Below, in pieces: positions 18,085-26,808 of a stretch of 64,000 bases of DNA. The DNA lies in assembly GCA_026705025.1 (NCBI GenBank), contig JAPPBN010000013.1, positions 59,941 through 123,940 on the forward strand, read 5' to 3'. The notes beneath the pieces are model-generated. The model saw only the letters and a list, made by a program, of their open reading frames with translations, had not been told where the DNA came from and did no database searches. Position 1 is the stretch's first letter; each line of letters opens with the position of its first letter. This stretch comes from Bin125 sp026705025 (GTDB taxonomy: Bacteria; Chloroflexota; Dehalococcoidia; Bin125). Made by a program: the position numbers and the translations under genes.

Positions 18085-20907
18085 ATGTCAACCACCACCT
18101 CGGAATCCGAACGACAATCTCGGATGACCGCGCTCTCCGATGACGACGGCGAGGCTCCGTCGGGGTACAAACGCATTGTCATCTTCGACGCCTACGCCCT
18201 GATTTTCCGTGCCTACTTCGCCATGCAACGTGCCAATCTGCGTACGACCGCCGGCGAACCGACCGGCGCGGTCCGAGGCTTCACCTCGACCCTGCTCCAC
18301 ATTTTCCGCACGCTCGAACCGACCCACGCCGCCTTCGCCTTTGACGTCGATGACGCGACCGTCTTCCGACGCGACATTGACCCCAACTACAAGGCTCACC
18401 GCGAACCGATGCCTGAGGATCTGCCATCCCAGATTCAACGGTGCCGTGAGATCGCCGAGTCCTTCTCCGTGCCGATCTACCAGGAGCCCGGCTTCGAGGC
18501 CGACGATGTCCTCGGCACCCTTGCCGATCAGGCCGTCGCCGAGGGCTTCGACACCTGGATCTGCACGCTCGACAGCGACATCCTGCAGCTCGTCACCGAC
18601 GACATCTCGGTCTACCTCTACAACCCGTACAAGAGCGAGTACACGGCCTACGACGGCCCCGCCACGGTCCGAGCCAGGTACGAGGTCGACCCGATTCAGA
18701 TCATCGATTTCAAGGCCCTCGTCGGCGACAAGTCCGACAATATCCCCGGAGTCAAGGGTGTCGGCAAAGTCGGAGCAGTCAAGCTGCTCAACCAGTACGG
18801 CACCGTTGAGCAAATCTACGAACACATCGACGAGGTCAAGCCGGCTGGCACGCAGAAGAAGCTGCTCGATGACCGCGACAACGCTTTCATGAGCAAGGAT
18901 CTGGCCACGATTCGCCACAACGCCCCGGTCGCGCTGGATGTTGCCGCTGCCGACGTCACGGCGTTCGACCGCGATGCCGTCATCGCCAAGTTCCAGGAGC
19001 TCGAGTTCCGCACGCTGATGGACCAGATCCCCGGGCTCGACGACGAGGACGAACCCATCATTCAGCAGCCGTCGGTCGAGCACTACGACCTCGTCACCGA
19101 CGAAGCCAGTCTTCAGGAATGGGTCCAGCGAGCGGCAAACGCGCCGCTGCTCGCGGTCGACCTCGAGACCTCATCCACCGACACCATCGACTGCGAGATC
19201 GCCGGATACGCGCTCTCGGACGAAGAAGGCCAGGGCTGTTACATCCCGGTCGGCCATCGCGGCGACGAGCCGCAGCTCGATCACGAGTTGGTCAAATCCG
19301 CGCTACGCCCGGTGCTGGAGAACTCGCTGATCCCCAAGCTGCTGCACAACGCCAAGTTCGACATGAAGGTCCTGCGACGCCACGGGATCACCATGCGCGG
19401 ATTGCACGACGACACGATGGTCGCGGCATTCGTGCTGAACAAGTCGCACATCGGCCTCAAGTCGTTGGCGCTGAGCGAGCTTGGCATCCAGATGACCCCA
19501 ATCGAGGACCTGATCGGCAAGGGCCGCAACCAGCTCTCGATGGTCGACGTCTCCGCCGCCGAAGCCGGCAAGTACGCTGCCGCCGACGCCGACATCACTC
19601 TCCGCCTCGCCAACCTGCTGTTGCCGGAACTGAACCAGAACGACGTCCTGGACAAGCTGTACCGAGAGCTCGAGTTGCCACTGATCCCGATCCTGGTGGA
19701 CATGGAGCTGGCCGGCGTCACGCTGGATACCGGCATCCTCGACGACCTCGACGAGCAGCTCAACGGCGAGATCGCGACGGTCACCACGCAGATCTTCGAA
19801 GACGCCGGGCACGAGTTCAATATCGGCTCGCCCAAGCAACTCAGCGGCGTGCTCTTCGATCAGCTCGAATTGCCCAAGACCCGCAAGACCACCCAGGGAT
19901 ACTCAACCGACGCGCAGCAGATGGAGCGTCTGGTTGACGCCCATCCGATCGTCAATCGCATCCTCCAGTGGCGGGAGCTGACCAAACTGCGCAGCACCTA
20001 TGTCGAATCGCTGCCCAACGAAGTGCACGAATCAACCGGGCGAGTCCACACCGACTACAACCAGACGGTCGCGGCGACCGGTCGCCTGTCCTCCGAGTCG
20101 CCGAACCTGCAGAACATCCCGGTTCGCACCGAACAGGGACGACAGATTCGTGCGGCGTTTGTGGCCAAACCGTGGGAAGAGCTGTCCCCTGAAGCAGAAG
20201 TCAATTTCGTCTCGGCTGACTACTCGCAGATCGAACTGCGCGTGCTCGCCCACCTCTCCGAGGACGATGGTCTGATCAACGCCTTCCGCAACGGCGAGGA
20301 CATTCACGCGGCGACCGCCTCCGGCGCCTACGGCGTCTCGATCGACGACGTGCAGCCGGAAATGCGCCGCGTCGCCAAGATGATGAATTTCGGTGTGATC
20401 TACGGTCTCTCGGCGCATGGACTCTCACAGCGCAGCGGGATGGAGCGCCGCGACGCGCAGGCCTTCATCGACGCCTACTTCGGCCGCTTCGAGCGCGTGG
20501 CGCAGTGGATCGAAGAGACCAAGGAGTCGACCAAGGAACAGGGCTACGCCGAAACGCTGATGGGCCGCCGCCGCTACCTGCCCGAGATCAACTCACGCAA
20601 CTTCCAACGCCGCAACGCCGCCGAACGGATGGCCGTCAACATGCCGGTCCAGGGCACCGCGGCCGACGTGATGAAGCGGGCAATGATCGAGCTCGACGAG
20701 GCGCTCCGCAAGCGGGAACTCAGGTCACGCATGCTCCTGCAGGTCCACGACGAGTTGATCTTTGAGGTGCCGGGCGAAGAAATCGATTCGCTGGCCGACA
20801 TCCTGCGCGAGATTATGCCTGCCGCACTCGATTTGGTAGTACCGCTGAACATCGAGGTGAAGAGCGCTCGCAACTGGCGCGACCTGGAGCCGCTCCAGGT
20901 CGGCTGA
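18085..20907 (+). CDS. polA: DNA polymerase I
   Basis: Fills gaps in repair and Okazaki processing. The 940-residue protein has the 5'-3' exonuclease at about 30-310 (IFDAYALIFRAYFAM, GFEADDVLG, GDKSDNIPGVKGVG), a 3'-5' exonuclease domain that keeps its metal motifs (AVDLETSS, LLHNAKFDM, YAAADADITLRL), so proofreading is likely intact, and the polymerase with TGRLSSESPNLQNIP, ADYSQIELRVLAHLS, RRVAKMMNFGVIYG and LLQVHDELIFEVP. Start at 18085 is fixed by the -10 six nt upstream. The N-terminal ~28 residues are polar and non-conserved. Confidence 0.96.
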   Translation: MSTTTSESERQSRMTALSDDDGEAPSGYKRIVIFDAYALIFRAYFAMQRANLRTTAGEPTGAVRGFTSTLLHIFRTLEPTHAAFAFDVDDATVFRRDIDPNYKAHREPMPEDLPSQIQRCREIAESFSVPIYQEPGFEADDVLGTLADQAVAEGFDTWICTLDSDILQLVTDDISVYLYNPYKSEYTAYDGPATVRARYEVDPIQIIDFKALVGDKSDNIPGVKGVGKVGAVKLLNQYGTVEQIYEHIDEVKPAGTQKKLLDDRDNAFMSKDLATIRHNAPVALDVAAADVTAFDRDAVIAKFQELEFRTLMDQIPGLDDEDEPIIQQPSVEHYDLVTDEASLQEWVQRAANAPLLAVDLETSSTDTIDCEIAGYALSDEEGQGCYIPVGHRGDEPQLDHELVKSALRPVLENSLIPKLLHNAKFDMKVLRRHGITMRGLHDDTMVAAFVLNKSHIGLKSLALSELGIQMTPIEDLIGKGRNQLSMVDVSAAEAGKYAAADADITLRLANLLLPELNQNDVLDKLYRELELPLIPILVDMELAGVTLDTGILDDLDEQLNGEIATVTTQIFEDAGHEFNIGSPKQLSGVLFDQLELPKTRKTTQGYSTDAQQMERLVDAHPIVNRILQWRELTKLRSTYVESLPNEVHESTGRVHTDYNQTVAATGRLSSESPNLQNIPVRTEQGRQIRAAFVAKPWEELSPEAEVNFVSADYSQIELRVLAHLSEDDGLINAFRNGEDIHAATASGAYGVSIDDVQPEMRRVAKMMNFGVIYGLSAHGLSQRSGMERRDAQAFIDAYFGRFERVAQWIEETKESTKEQGYAETLMGRRRYLPEINSRNFQRRNAAERMAVNMPVQGTAADVMKRAMIELDEALRKRELRSRMLLQVHDELIFEVPGEEIDSLADILREIMPAALDLVVPLNIEVKSARNWRDLEPLQVG

Positions 20908-20924
20908 TCGGAAGGAGAGGCCAC

Positions 20925-21776
20925 ATGTTTCGCACCATCGGCAACACCTGGCAGATCACCAAGTTGTCCTGGAAGGTGCTGCAGCTCGACCGCGAGCTGA
21001 TCTTCTTCCCGATCATGGGCACGTTGGGCGCGATCATCGTCGGTGTCATCGCGGCGGGCGTCTTTGCCGGCACCGGCACATTCGACCGTCTCGGCAGCGG
21101 TGAGACCGAGTTCAACGTCGTCGACCTGATCATCACCCTGGTCGCCTACTTCGGCGGGCTCTATATGGTCATCTTCTTCAATGCCGCGCTGGTCGCGGCC
21201 GCGCGTGAGCGACTTGAAGGCGGCGACCCCAACGTGATGTCGGGTATTCGCGCCGTTAGAGGCATGTGGCTGGCGATTCTCGGCTGGACGATCATCACCG
21301 GAACCGTCGGACTCATCCTGCAGGCCTTGCAGAGCATGGCCAGGGACAATGCGCAGGGCGTCATGCGAATCGTTGCGATGATCCTCGTAGCCCTGCTGCA
21401 AACCGCCTGGGCCTACATCACCTTCTTCGTGATTCCCGTGCTCGTGGTCGAGCGTGTGGGCCCAATCAGTGCGATTCGTCGCTCGGGACGTCTGTTGCGC
21501 CAGTCCTGGGGCGAGCAACTCACCGCCAGTTTCTCGTTTTTCCTCATCTACCTGCTGGCGCTACTGATCGTGGCCATACCGGTGGTCGTCCTGATCTTCC
21601 TCTGGCCCGTCGGCGCGATCATCGTTGGCGTCATCCTCGGCGGCATCGCATTGGCCTCGGTGGCGGCGATGGAGGGCATTTTCAAGGCAGCGCTGTATGA
21701 GTGGGTCTCCGAGGGCAAGGGCAGCGAATGGTTCGACCAACAGCTTCTGTCCAACGCCTACGCGCTCAAGGAGTAA
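20925..21776 (+). CDS. DUF6159-like membrane protein
   Basis: The 283-residue protein has about six membrane segments: after a short amphipathic start (FRTIGNTWQITKLSWKVLQ) come segments near 32-50, 68-90, 112-135, 150-175, 200-222 and 225-245. The pattern with the central AALVAAARERLEGG and VERVGPISAIRRS resembles the DUF6159 family, whose function is unknown. GGAAGGAGAGG stands just before the ATG. It lies between polA and mutM, 17 nt and 9 nt away, so the three are probably one operon. Confidence 0.75.
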   Translation: MFRTIGNTWQITKLSWKVLQLDRELIFFPIMGTLGAIIVGVIAAGVFAGTGTFDRLGSGETEFNVVDLIITLVAYFGGLYMVIFFNAALVAAARERLEGGDPNVMSGIRAVRGMWLAILGWTIITGTVGLILQALQSMARDNAQGVMRIVAMILVALLQTAWAYITFFVIPVLVVERVGPISAIRRSGRLLRQSWGEQLTASFSFFLIYLLALLIVAIPVVVLIFLWPVGAIIVGVILGGIALASVAAMEGIFKAALYEWVSEGKGSEWFDQQLLSNAYALKE

Positions 21777-21785
21777 TCCCCGGCA

Positions 21786-22649
21786 ATGCCCGAGCTGCCC
21801 GAGGTCGAAACCGTCCGGCGACAACTCCAGCCCCTGATCGCCGGACGCAAAGTCACCGGCTTCAACGTGTTGCCCGGTGCCGAGAGGCTCCTGCGCGGTC
21901 GCTCCAGCTCAGAACTGGACTCGCTACTTCGGGGCAGCCGCTTTACGACCGTGGAACGACGGGGCAAGTACCTCGGCCTCAATCTCGACAGTGGTCAGGT
22001 GGTCGTCGTCCATTTGCGAATGACCGGCTCGCTCCGATTTCGCTCTCGCGGATTCGAAGAGGAGTCATTCACCCGAGCCGTCTTTGACCTCGACCACGGC
22101 GACCAACTGCGCTTCGTCGACGTCCGCAAGTTCGGAACCATTGATCTGGTCGAACGGATGGAAGAGGCGTTGCCCGAACTCGGCCCGGAGCCGCTGTCGG
22201 ACGATTTCACGATTGAGGCGATGTGGCACGCGTTACGCGGGCGACAGCAACCAATCAAAGCCGCACTCCTCGACCAGCGCAACATTGCCGGCATCGGCAA
22301 TATCTACGCCGACGAAGCGCTCTTCCTCTCGCGTCTCAATCCCGAAGCACCGGCCGGCTCGCTGCGTCCCGCGGAGCGTCGCGCTCTACACGCCGCCATC
22401 CGGCAAACCTTGCAAGACGGAGTCGCCCACGGCGGAGCATCCTTCCGCGACTACACGGACGTCGACGGCGCCGAGGGCGAGCAACAGTACTTCGTCCGAG
22501 TCTTCCGCCGCACCGACGAACCCTGTGACGACTGTGAAGCGACCATCCGACGCATTGTCGTTGGAGGCCGAGCCACCCACTTCTGCCCAAAGTGCCAGCC
22601 GGTCCGCCAACGCACGAGGAAGGTGACATCCAACCGTCTGAGAAGGTAG
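21786..22649 (+). CDS. mutM: Formamidopyrimidine-DNA glycosylase MutM (Fpg)
   Basis: Excises 8-oxoguanine and formamidopyrimidines and nicks the abasic site. The 287-residue protein begins PELPEVETVRRQL (Pro nucleophile after Met removal, Glu3), has KYLGLNL, LRMTGSL, NIAGIGNIYADEALF and the C-terminal zinc finger CDDC with CPKC. All catalytic residues (P2, E3, K~60) are present. It ends an apparent polA-DUF6159-mutM operon; the next gene has its own promoter overlapping the mutM stop. Confidence 0.95.
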   Translation: MPELPEVETVRRQLQPLIAGRKVTGFNVLPGAERLLRGRSSSELDSLLRGSRFTTVERRGKYLGLNLDSGQVVVVHLRMTGSLRFRSRGFEEESFTRAVFDLDHGDQLRFVDVRKFGTIDLVERMEEALPELGPEPLSDDFTIEAMWHALRGRQQPIKAALLDQRNIAGIGNIYADEALFLSRLNPEAPAGSLRPAERRALHAAIRQTLQDGVAHGGASFRDYTDVDGAEGEQQYFVRVFRRTDEPCDDCEATIRRIVVGGRATHFCPKCQPVRQRTRKVTSNRLRR

Positions 22650-22652
22650 ACT
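22623..22652 (+). promoter_or_regulatory. Promoter overlapping the end of mutM
   Basis: GTGACA (22623-22628), 18 nt, TAGACT (22647-22652). Transcription would begin near 22659, leaving a 15-nt leader with GGAAGG before the ATG at 22674. Confidence 0.45.
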
Positions 22653-22673
22653 CGTATCGGAAGGATGAGGCGA

Positions 22674-23063
22674 ATGGTCGCAGAGGCGCAGTCTGAATCA
22701 CCTGTTCCCGAGTCCACATATGTGGACTACGAGCAGGATCTGCTGGACGATGACGTCCCGCCGGCTCAAGCGCGCGCATCGCGGCGAGCTCTAGAGCGCA
22801 TTGTTGACCGGGTGACCATCAATCTCGCGACGAAACCCGACTTGCGCGAAGTGAGAAACGAACTCAGGGACGAGATACGCGCCCTCAAAGATGACTTTGC
22901 TGGTCTCAGGTATGAGCATGGTGGCCAACTCAGTCAACTCCTGCAAGATGTCGCGGCGCTCAAGGCCGAGATGAAGATGTTCAAATGGATGTTCGCCGTC
23001 GGCACATCTTCAGTCCTGGCCCTGTTGGGCGCCGTACTGGTTGTGCTGTTGACGAGGCTGTAA
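22674..23063 (+). CDS. Unknown coiled-coil protein with C-terminal membrane anchor
   Basis: The 129-residue product is not recognised by a specific motif. Residues 35-100 are predicted helical with heptad character (RRALERIVDRVTINLATK, LREVRNELRDEIRALKDDF), and the C terminus has a single membrane segment (MFAVGTSSVLALLGAVLVVLL). The layout resembles DUF1640/CCDC90-like proteins, often lipoprotein- or toxin-neighbour genes, but this is weak. ATG 22674 is chosen because GGAAGG is 9 nt upstream; ATG 22665 overlaps that site. Confidence 0.6.
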   Translation: MVAEAQSESPVPESTYVDYEQDLLDDDVPPAQARASRRALERIVDRVTINLATKPDLREVRNELRDEIRALKDDFAGLRYEHGGQLSQLLQDVAALKAEMKMFKWMFAVGTSSVLALLGAVLVVLLTRL

Positions 23064-23114
23064 TCCGGGTCTTGCTGTCCGAGCTGAGGTTGTCCGCGAT
23101 ACCCTCAAGCCGAG

Positions 23115-24011
23115 ATGACCCGGCAACCACCCTCCGAGCCGTATCCGCGTCAGCCCTACCAGGCCGACTCCGACCGACCCCATGACGTCGCCATCGCCAA
23201 CTGCGAAGACTGCGGCGACGAATTCGACATCGCTCACTCGGACCCACGCACCAGAGTCTGCGCTCCCTGCTGGGACCGATCGCTCGAAGCGATCGAGATG
23301 GCCTTCCTCGACAACTACGCCAAGTTCGGCGCCAAGTCCCACCGGACCGTCGCCGAAGCGCTCTTCCGCGCCCAGGCGCTCGCCGATCCCGACGACCGCA
23401 AGGTCATCGGTATGCGCATCGTGGAGGAATATCTCAATGCTGCCCAGGACCTCATGGCGCTCTACGTCGCCCTGCGCCGCCGCCATGAGCAACCGCTGCT
23501 GACCACGTTCACCAACTTCGAGCTCAACGCTCCCTCTGTAGCCGCCTTCCGCATCCTGACGGCCAGCCGCACAGCCGACGATCTCCTCCGTGACTTGCAG
23601 CTACCCACCCTGGCCGATGTCGAGGCCGCCCGAGGCGAGATCCCGCGCAAGGAATGGCGGCAATTCGCCGGCGCCGTGATGGCAATCTCCAACGGGATCG
23701 AGCGCGTGCAGAAGGTCGATCAAGGCGTGCTGCTCGAGCTGGCCGACGGACTCAGACAGTCAACCGCGCTGACCCACAAAATGGACTGGCTGCCCGAACG
23801 CGCGATGAATCCTGACCAGGTCGCGCTGGTGGTGCTCAATCAGCGCCGGCGGGTCCTGCTCACACACACGTTGGCCGTCCACGAGCCGCAGCTCGAAGTC
23901 TTCATCGACGCCATCGACAAGATCACCGCCGCCGCGCGTGACCTGATCTGGTTGTATCTTCACGTCCGCGACACCGTTGCGCTTGAGGATTCCCAGACAG
24001 GTCAGACGTAA
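23115..24011 (+). CDS. Unknown protein with N-terminal zinc ribbon
   Basis: A 298-residue soluble protein. Residues ~30-53 form a treble-clef-like CEDCGDEFDIAH ... CAPCW zinc ribbon; the rest is mainly alpha-helical (AEALFRAQALADPDDRKVIG, AQDLMALYVALRRRHEQPLL, KEWRQFAGAVMAISNGIERV, FIDAIDKITAAARDLIWLY). I do not recognise the family. A TACCCT box 9 nt before the ATG suggests a very short leader. The next gene (SDR) starts 10 nt after its stop, so they may be co-transcribed. Confidence 0.65.
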   Translation: MTRQPPSEPYPRQPYQADSDRPHDVAIANCEDCGDEFDIAHSDPRTRVCAPCWDRSLEAIEMAFLDNYAKFGAKSHRTVAEALFRAQALADPDDRKVIGMRIVEEYLNAAQDLMALYVALRRRHEQPLLTTFTNFELNAPSVAAFRILTASRTADDLLRDLQLPTLADVEAARGEIPRKEWRQFAGAVMAISNGIERVQKVDQGVLLELADGLRQSTALTHKMDWLPERAMNPDQVALVVLNQRRRVLLTHTLAVHEPQLEVFIDAIDKITAAARDLIWLYLHVRDTVALEDSQTGQT

Positions 24012-24021
24012 GGCGGCGAAC

Positions 24022-24810
24022 ATGACACAGTCCCCGTTCAACCTCGATGGTCAGGTCGTCCTCGTCTCCGGCGCCGGACGCGGAATCGGCCGCGCCGCCG
24101 CCGAACTGATCGCGCAGATGGGCGCCAGAGTCGCGATCACCTCGCGAACCGTCGCCCAGGTCGAGGAGGTCGCCCAGGCCATTCGCGACGAAGGTGGCCA
24201 GGCCTGGGCCTTCCGCGCCGACGTCGCCGCGATCGAAGACCACGAGTCATTGCTCGACGACGTGGAGGACACAATCGGACCTCTGACCGGTCTCGTCAAC
24301 GTGGCCGGCATCTCACCAATCCTCCAGCGCGGCGAGCGGATCACCGCCGAAGACTACGACCACATCCAGAACATCAACCAGCGCGGCACCTTTTTCCTCA
24401 CCCGCAACTTTGCCGCGCGCCTGATCGACGCAGAGCGCGGCGGTTCGATCGTCACGATCTCCAGCGTCGGCGCCGAGTATGGACTGCCACGACAGGCCGC
24501 CTACTCGATGACCCGAGCGGCGGTCGAAGCCATGACCAAGACCCTCGCTGCGGAGTGGTCACACTCGCTCACGGCCCCAATCCGCGCCAACTGCGTCGCT
24601 CCGGCGTTCATCGACACGCCCCTGACCGAACCGATGCCCGGCTGGTACCGCGAGCGGGTCGAATCGCACACCGCCATGCGCCGTCTCGGCGCAGACGACG
24701 AAGTCGCCGGCGCAGTCGCCTTCCTGCTCTCCGACGCGGCTAGCTACATCACCGGAACCGTCGTCCCCGTTACCGGCGGCTACGGTCTCTGGTCGCTCGA
24801 TCCCCGCTGA
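24022..24810 (+). CDS. Short-chain dehydrogenase/reductase with YxxxR active site
   Basis: The 262-residue protein is a classical SDR: cofactor loop VSGAGRGIGRAAAE (residues 16-28), NVAG near 93, catalytic Ser in ISSVGAEYG (147-148) and Tyr161. The normal catalytic Lys four residues after Tyr is Arg here (YSMTR, R165). The C terminus DAASYITGTVVPVTGGYG is typical. ATG 24022 aligns with the family start; the upstream frame overlaps the previous gene. Substrate unknown; NAD(P) preference is not clear. Confidence 0.85.
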   Translation: MTQSPFNLDGQVVLVSGAGRGIGRAAAELIAQMGARVAITSRTVAQVEEVAQAIRDEGGQAWAFRADVAAIEDHESLLDDVEDTIGPLTGLVNVAGISPILQRGERITAEDYDHIQNINQRGTFFLTRNFAARLIDAERGGSIVTISSVGAEYGLPRQAAYSMTRAAVEAMTKTLAAEWSHSLTAPIRANCVAPAFIDTPLTEPMPGWYRERVESHTAMRRLGADDEVAGAVAFLLSDAASYITGTVVPVTGGYGLWSLDPR

Positions 24811-24833
24811 AGCCCCCTGAAACGAAGCAACCC

Positions 24834-25751
24834 ATGACCTATCTCGCCGCCGCCGTCCAACGCTCACCCGGACTCACCCTCGAACATGGCATTGAGAAGG
24901 CCGTCGCCGCGATCGAGGAAGCGGGACGCGAGGGCGCCAGCCTGATCGTGTTCCCCGAGACCTGGATCCCGTCGTATCCCTATTACCACAGCCAGTCGGC
25001 CAACCGTCAGGCCTTCTCCGCCCTCTACCAGCGCACATTCGAGAACAGCATCGCCATCCCCGGCCCCGATTGGGACCGAATCGCGCAAGCGGCGGCTGAG
25101 GCTCAGGCGCACGTCACAATCGGAGTCAACGAACGCGAACCGCACGCCGGCACGATCTACAACACGCTCGCCTACATCGGACCCGACGGCTCGCTCCTCG
25201 GCAAGCACCGCAAACTCGTGCCCACCCTCTCCGAGCGAATGATCTGGGGCTACGGCGACGGCTCCGACCTCGACGTGTACGACACCGAAGTCGGCCGCCT
25301 CGGCGGCTTAATCTGCTACGAGCACCAGATGGCCCCTGCCCGTTACGCGCTCTCGACCCTCGGCATCCAGGTCCACGCCTCGGTCTGGCCCGGTTGGGAA
25401 CAACTGCACCCGGTCATCGACGCCGCCACCCGACACCTCGCCTACGAGAACGCCTGCTACGTCATCGTCGCTCGTGAGACGATGTCGCCCGAACTCTTGC
25501 CCGCTGGCACGCCGCTGGGCGAGGAACCGTTCTGGCACGCCTCGGGCGGCTCCGCGATCATCGCGCCGGGCGGCAAGTATCTCGTCGAGCCGGTCACCGA
25601 TCAGGAAACGATCATCTACGCAGAAATCGACCTGGAGAACACCATCGAATCCAAGCGCTGGGTCGACTCCGCCGGACACTACGCCCGACCCGACGTCTTC
25701 CAGCTCCACTGGGACAAGCGACCCAAACCCCCACTGGTTGTCGATGACTGA
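24834..25751 (+). CDS. Nitrilase-superfamily amidohydrolase
   Basis: The 305-residue protein carries the C-N hydrolase triad: Glu42 in LIVFPETWIPSYP, Lys127 in KHRKLVPT and Cys161 in LICYEHQM. The insertions and the PETWIPSYPYY segment resemble true nitrilases or cyanide hydratase-like enzymes rather than N-carbamoyl hydrolases, so conversion of an organic nitrile to acid plus ammonia is the best guess. It overlaps the NylC-like gene by 8 nt, and the two probably act on related C-N bonds. Confidence 0.87.
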   Translation: MTYLAAAVQRSPGLTLEHGIEKAVAAIEEAGREGASLIVFPETWIPSYPYYHSQSANRQAFSALYQRTFENSIAIPGPDWDRIAQAAAEAQAHVTIGVNEREPHAGTIYNTLAYIGPDGSLLGKHRKLVPTLSERMIWGYGDGSDLDVYDTEVGRLGGLICYEHQMAPARYALSTLGIQVHASVWPGWEQLHPVIDAATRHLAYENACYVIVARETMSPELLPAGTPLGEEPFWHASGGSAIIAPGGKYLVEPVTDQETIIYAEIDLENTIESKRWVDSAGHYARPDVFQLHWDKRPKPPLVVDD

Positions 25752-26796
25752 TCCCGGACCCCACGACGCCATCACCGACGTCCCCGGCATCGAGGCCGGC
25801 CATTACACCGACCTCGACAACGCCACCGGTTGCACGGTTGTCCTCGCACGCACCGGCGTCACCCCAGGCGTCTTCCAGCCGGGAGGCGCACCGGGCACCC
25901 TCGATACCGACCTCGCCGTTGCTGAAAACTCAATCCAGGAAATCCACGCCGTCCTCCTCACCGGAGGCAGCACCATTGGCCTCGACGCCGCCGAAGGCGT
26001 ACGCCGCTACCTCAAGGAATCCGGCGTCGGCCTGCCACTGATGCCCGATCTGGACCCGTTGCCGCTCGCCATGGGCGCCGTCGTATTCGACCTCATGATC
26101 GGCAACGCGGTGCATCCATCGGGCGACAGCGGATACATCGCCGCGTCAACCGCGTCCTCCGGACCCCTGGAGCAAGGCTCCGTCGGAGTCGGCACTGGCT
26201 GCACGGTCGCCAAGGCCGGACCGTCCGGCACTGCGCTCAAGGGAGGCGTCGGCACCGCTTCGCTGATCCACGACTCCGGACTCATCGTCGGCGCGCTGGT
26301 CGCCACCAATTCCGTCGGCGACATCGTCGACCCCTCGACCGGCGAACCGGCCGCCGGCGCTCGCGGCGATCAGCCGGGCTCCATGTCTCGCTCGAGCCGG
26401 GCGCTGCTCAATCGCTCCCTCGCCGAGTTCGAAGAGTTGCAGAAATCCAGGCCCGACTTCAGCGCCGAGCGTCCGGGAACCAATACCACCCTCTGCGTCG
26501 TCGCCACCAACGCCAAACTGCACAAGGGAACCGCCAAGCGCGTCGCGATCATGGGCTCCGCCGGACTCGCCCGCACCATCGACCCCGTCTTCACCCCCGG
26601 CGACGGCGACACTATCTTCACCCTCGCCACCGGCGAGATCGACGTCACCAGCATCCCCGCCATGCTCACGCTGACCGGAACGATGGCTGCCGAAGCCGTC
26701 GCCGAGGCAACCCTCCGCAGCGTCCACGAAGCCACATCGCTCGCCGGAATCCCATCGGTCTCGGAGTGGCGATCATCCGCCCATCCGGACGGCTGA
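25744..26796 (+). CDS. P1/S58 family N-terminal-nucleophile hydrolase, NylC/DmpA-like
   Basis: The 350-residue protein has the family segments ITDVPGIEAGHYTD, VLLTGGSTIGLDAAEGV, GVGTGCTVAKAG and KGGVGTASL. These enzymes cut themselves to expose a Ser or Thr nucleophile; here the probable site is Asn247-Thr248 in RPGTNTTLCVVATNA, which matches the Asn/Thr site of 6-aminohexanoate oligomer hydrolase NylC better than the Gly/Ser site of DmpA. It may hydrolyse small amides, beta-peptides or amide oligomers. The ATG lies inside the nitrilase gene (8-nt overlap), so the pair is coupled. Confidence 0.85.
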   Translation: MTDPGPHDAITDVPGIEAGHYTDLDNATGCTVVLARTGVTPGVFQPGGAPGTLDTDLAVAENSIQEIHAVLLTGGSTIGLDAAEGVRRYLKESGVGLPLMPDLDPLPLAMGAVVFDLMIGNAVHPSGDSGYIAASTASSGPLEQGSVGVGTGCTVAKAGPSGTALKGGVGTASLIHDSGLIVGALVATNSVGDIVDPSTGEPAAGARGDQPGSMSRSSRALLNRSLAEFEELQKSRPDFSAERPGTNTTLCVVATNAKLHKGTAKRVAIMGSAGLARTIDPVFTPGDGDTIFTLATGEIDVTSIPAMLTLTGTMAAEAVAEATLRSVHEATSLAGIPSVSEWRSSAHPDG

Positions 26797-26802
26797 TACC
26801 AT
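26797..26802 (+). promoter_or_regulatory. -10 box of surE promoter (leaderless type)
   Basis: TACCAT directly follows the previous stop codon and is 6 nt before the surE ATG; no ribosome binding site is seen. Confidence 0.45.
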
Positions 26803-26808
26803 CCCGCC

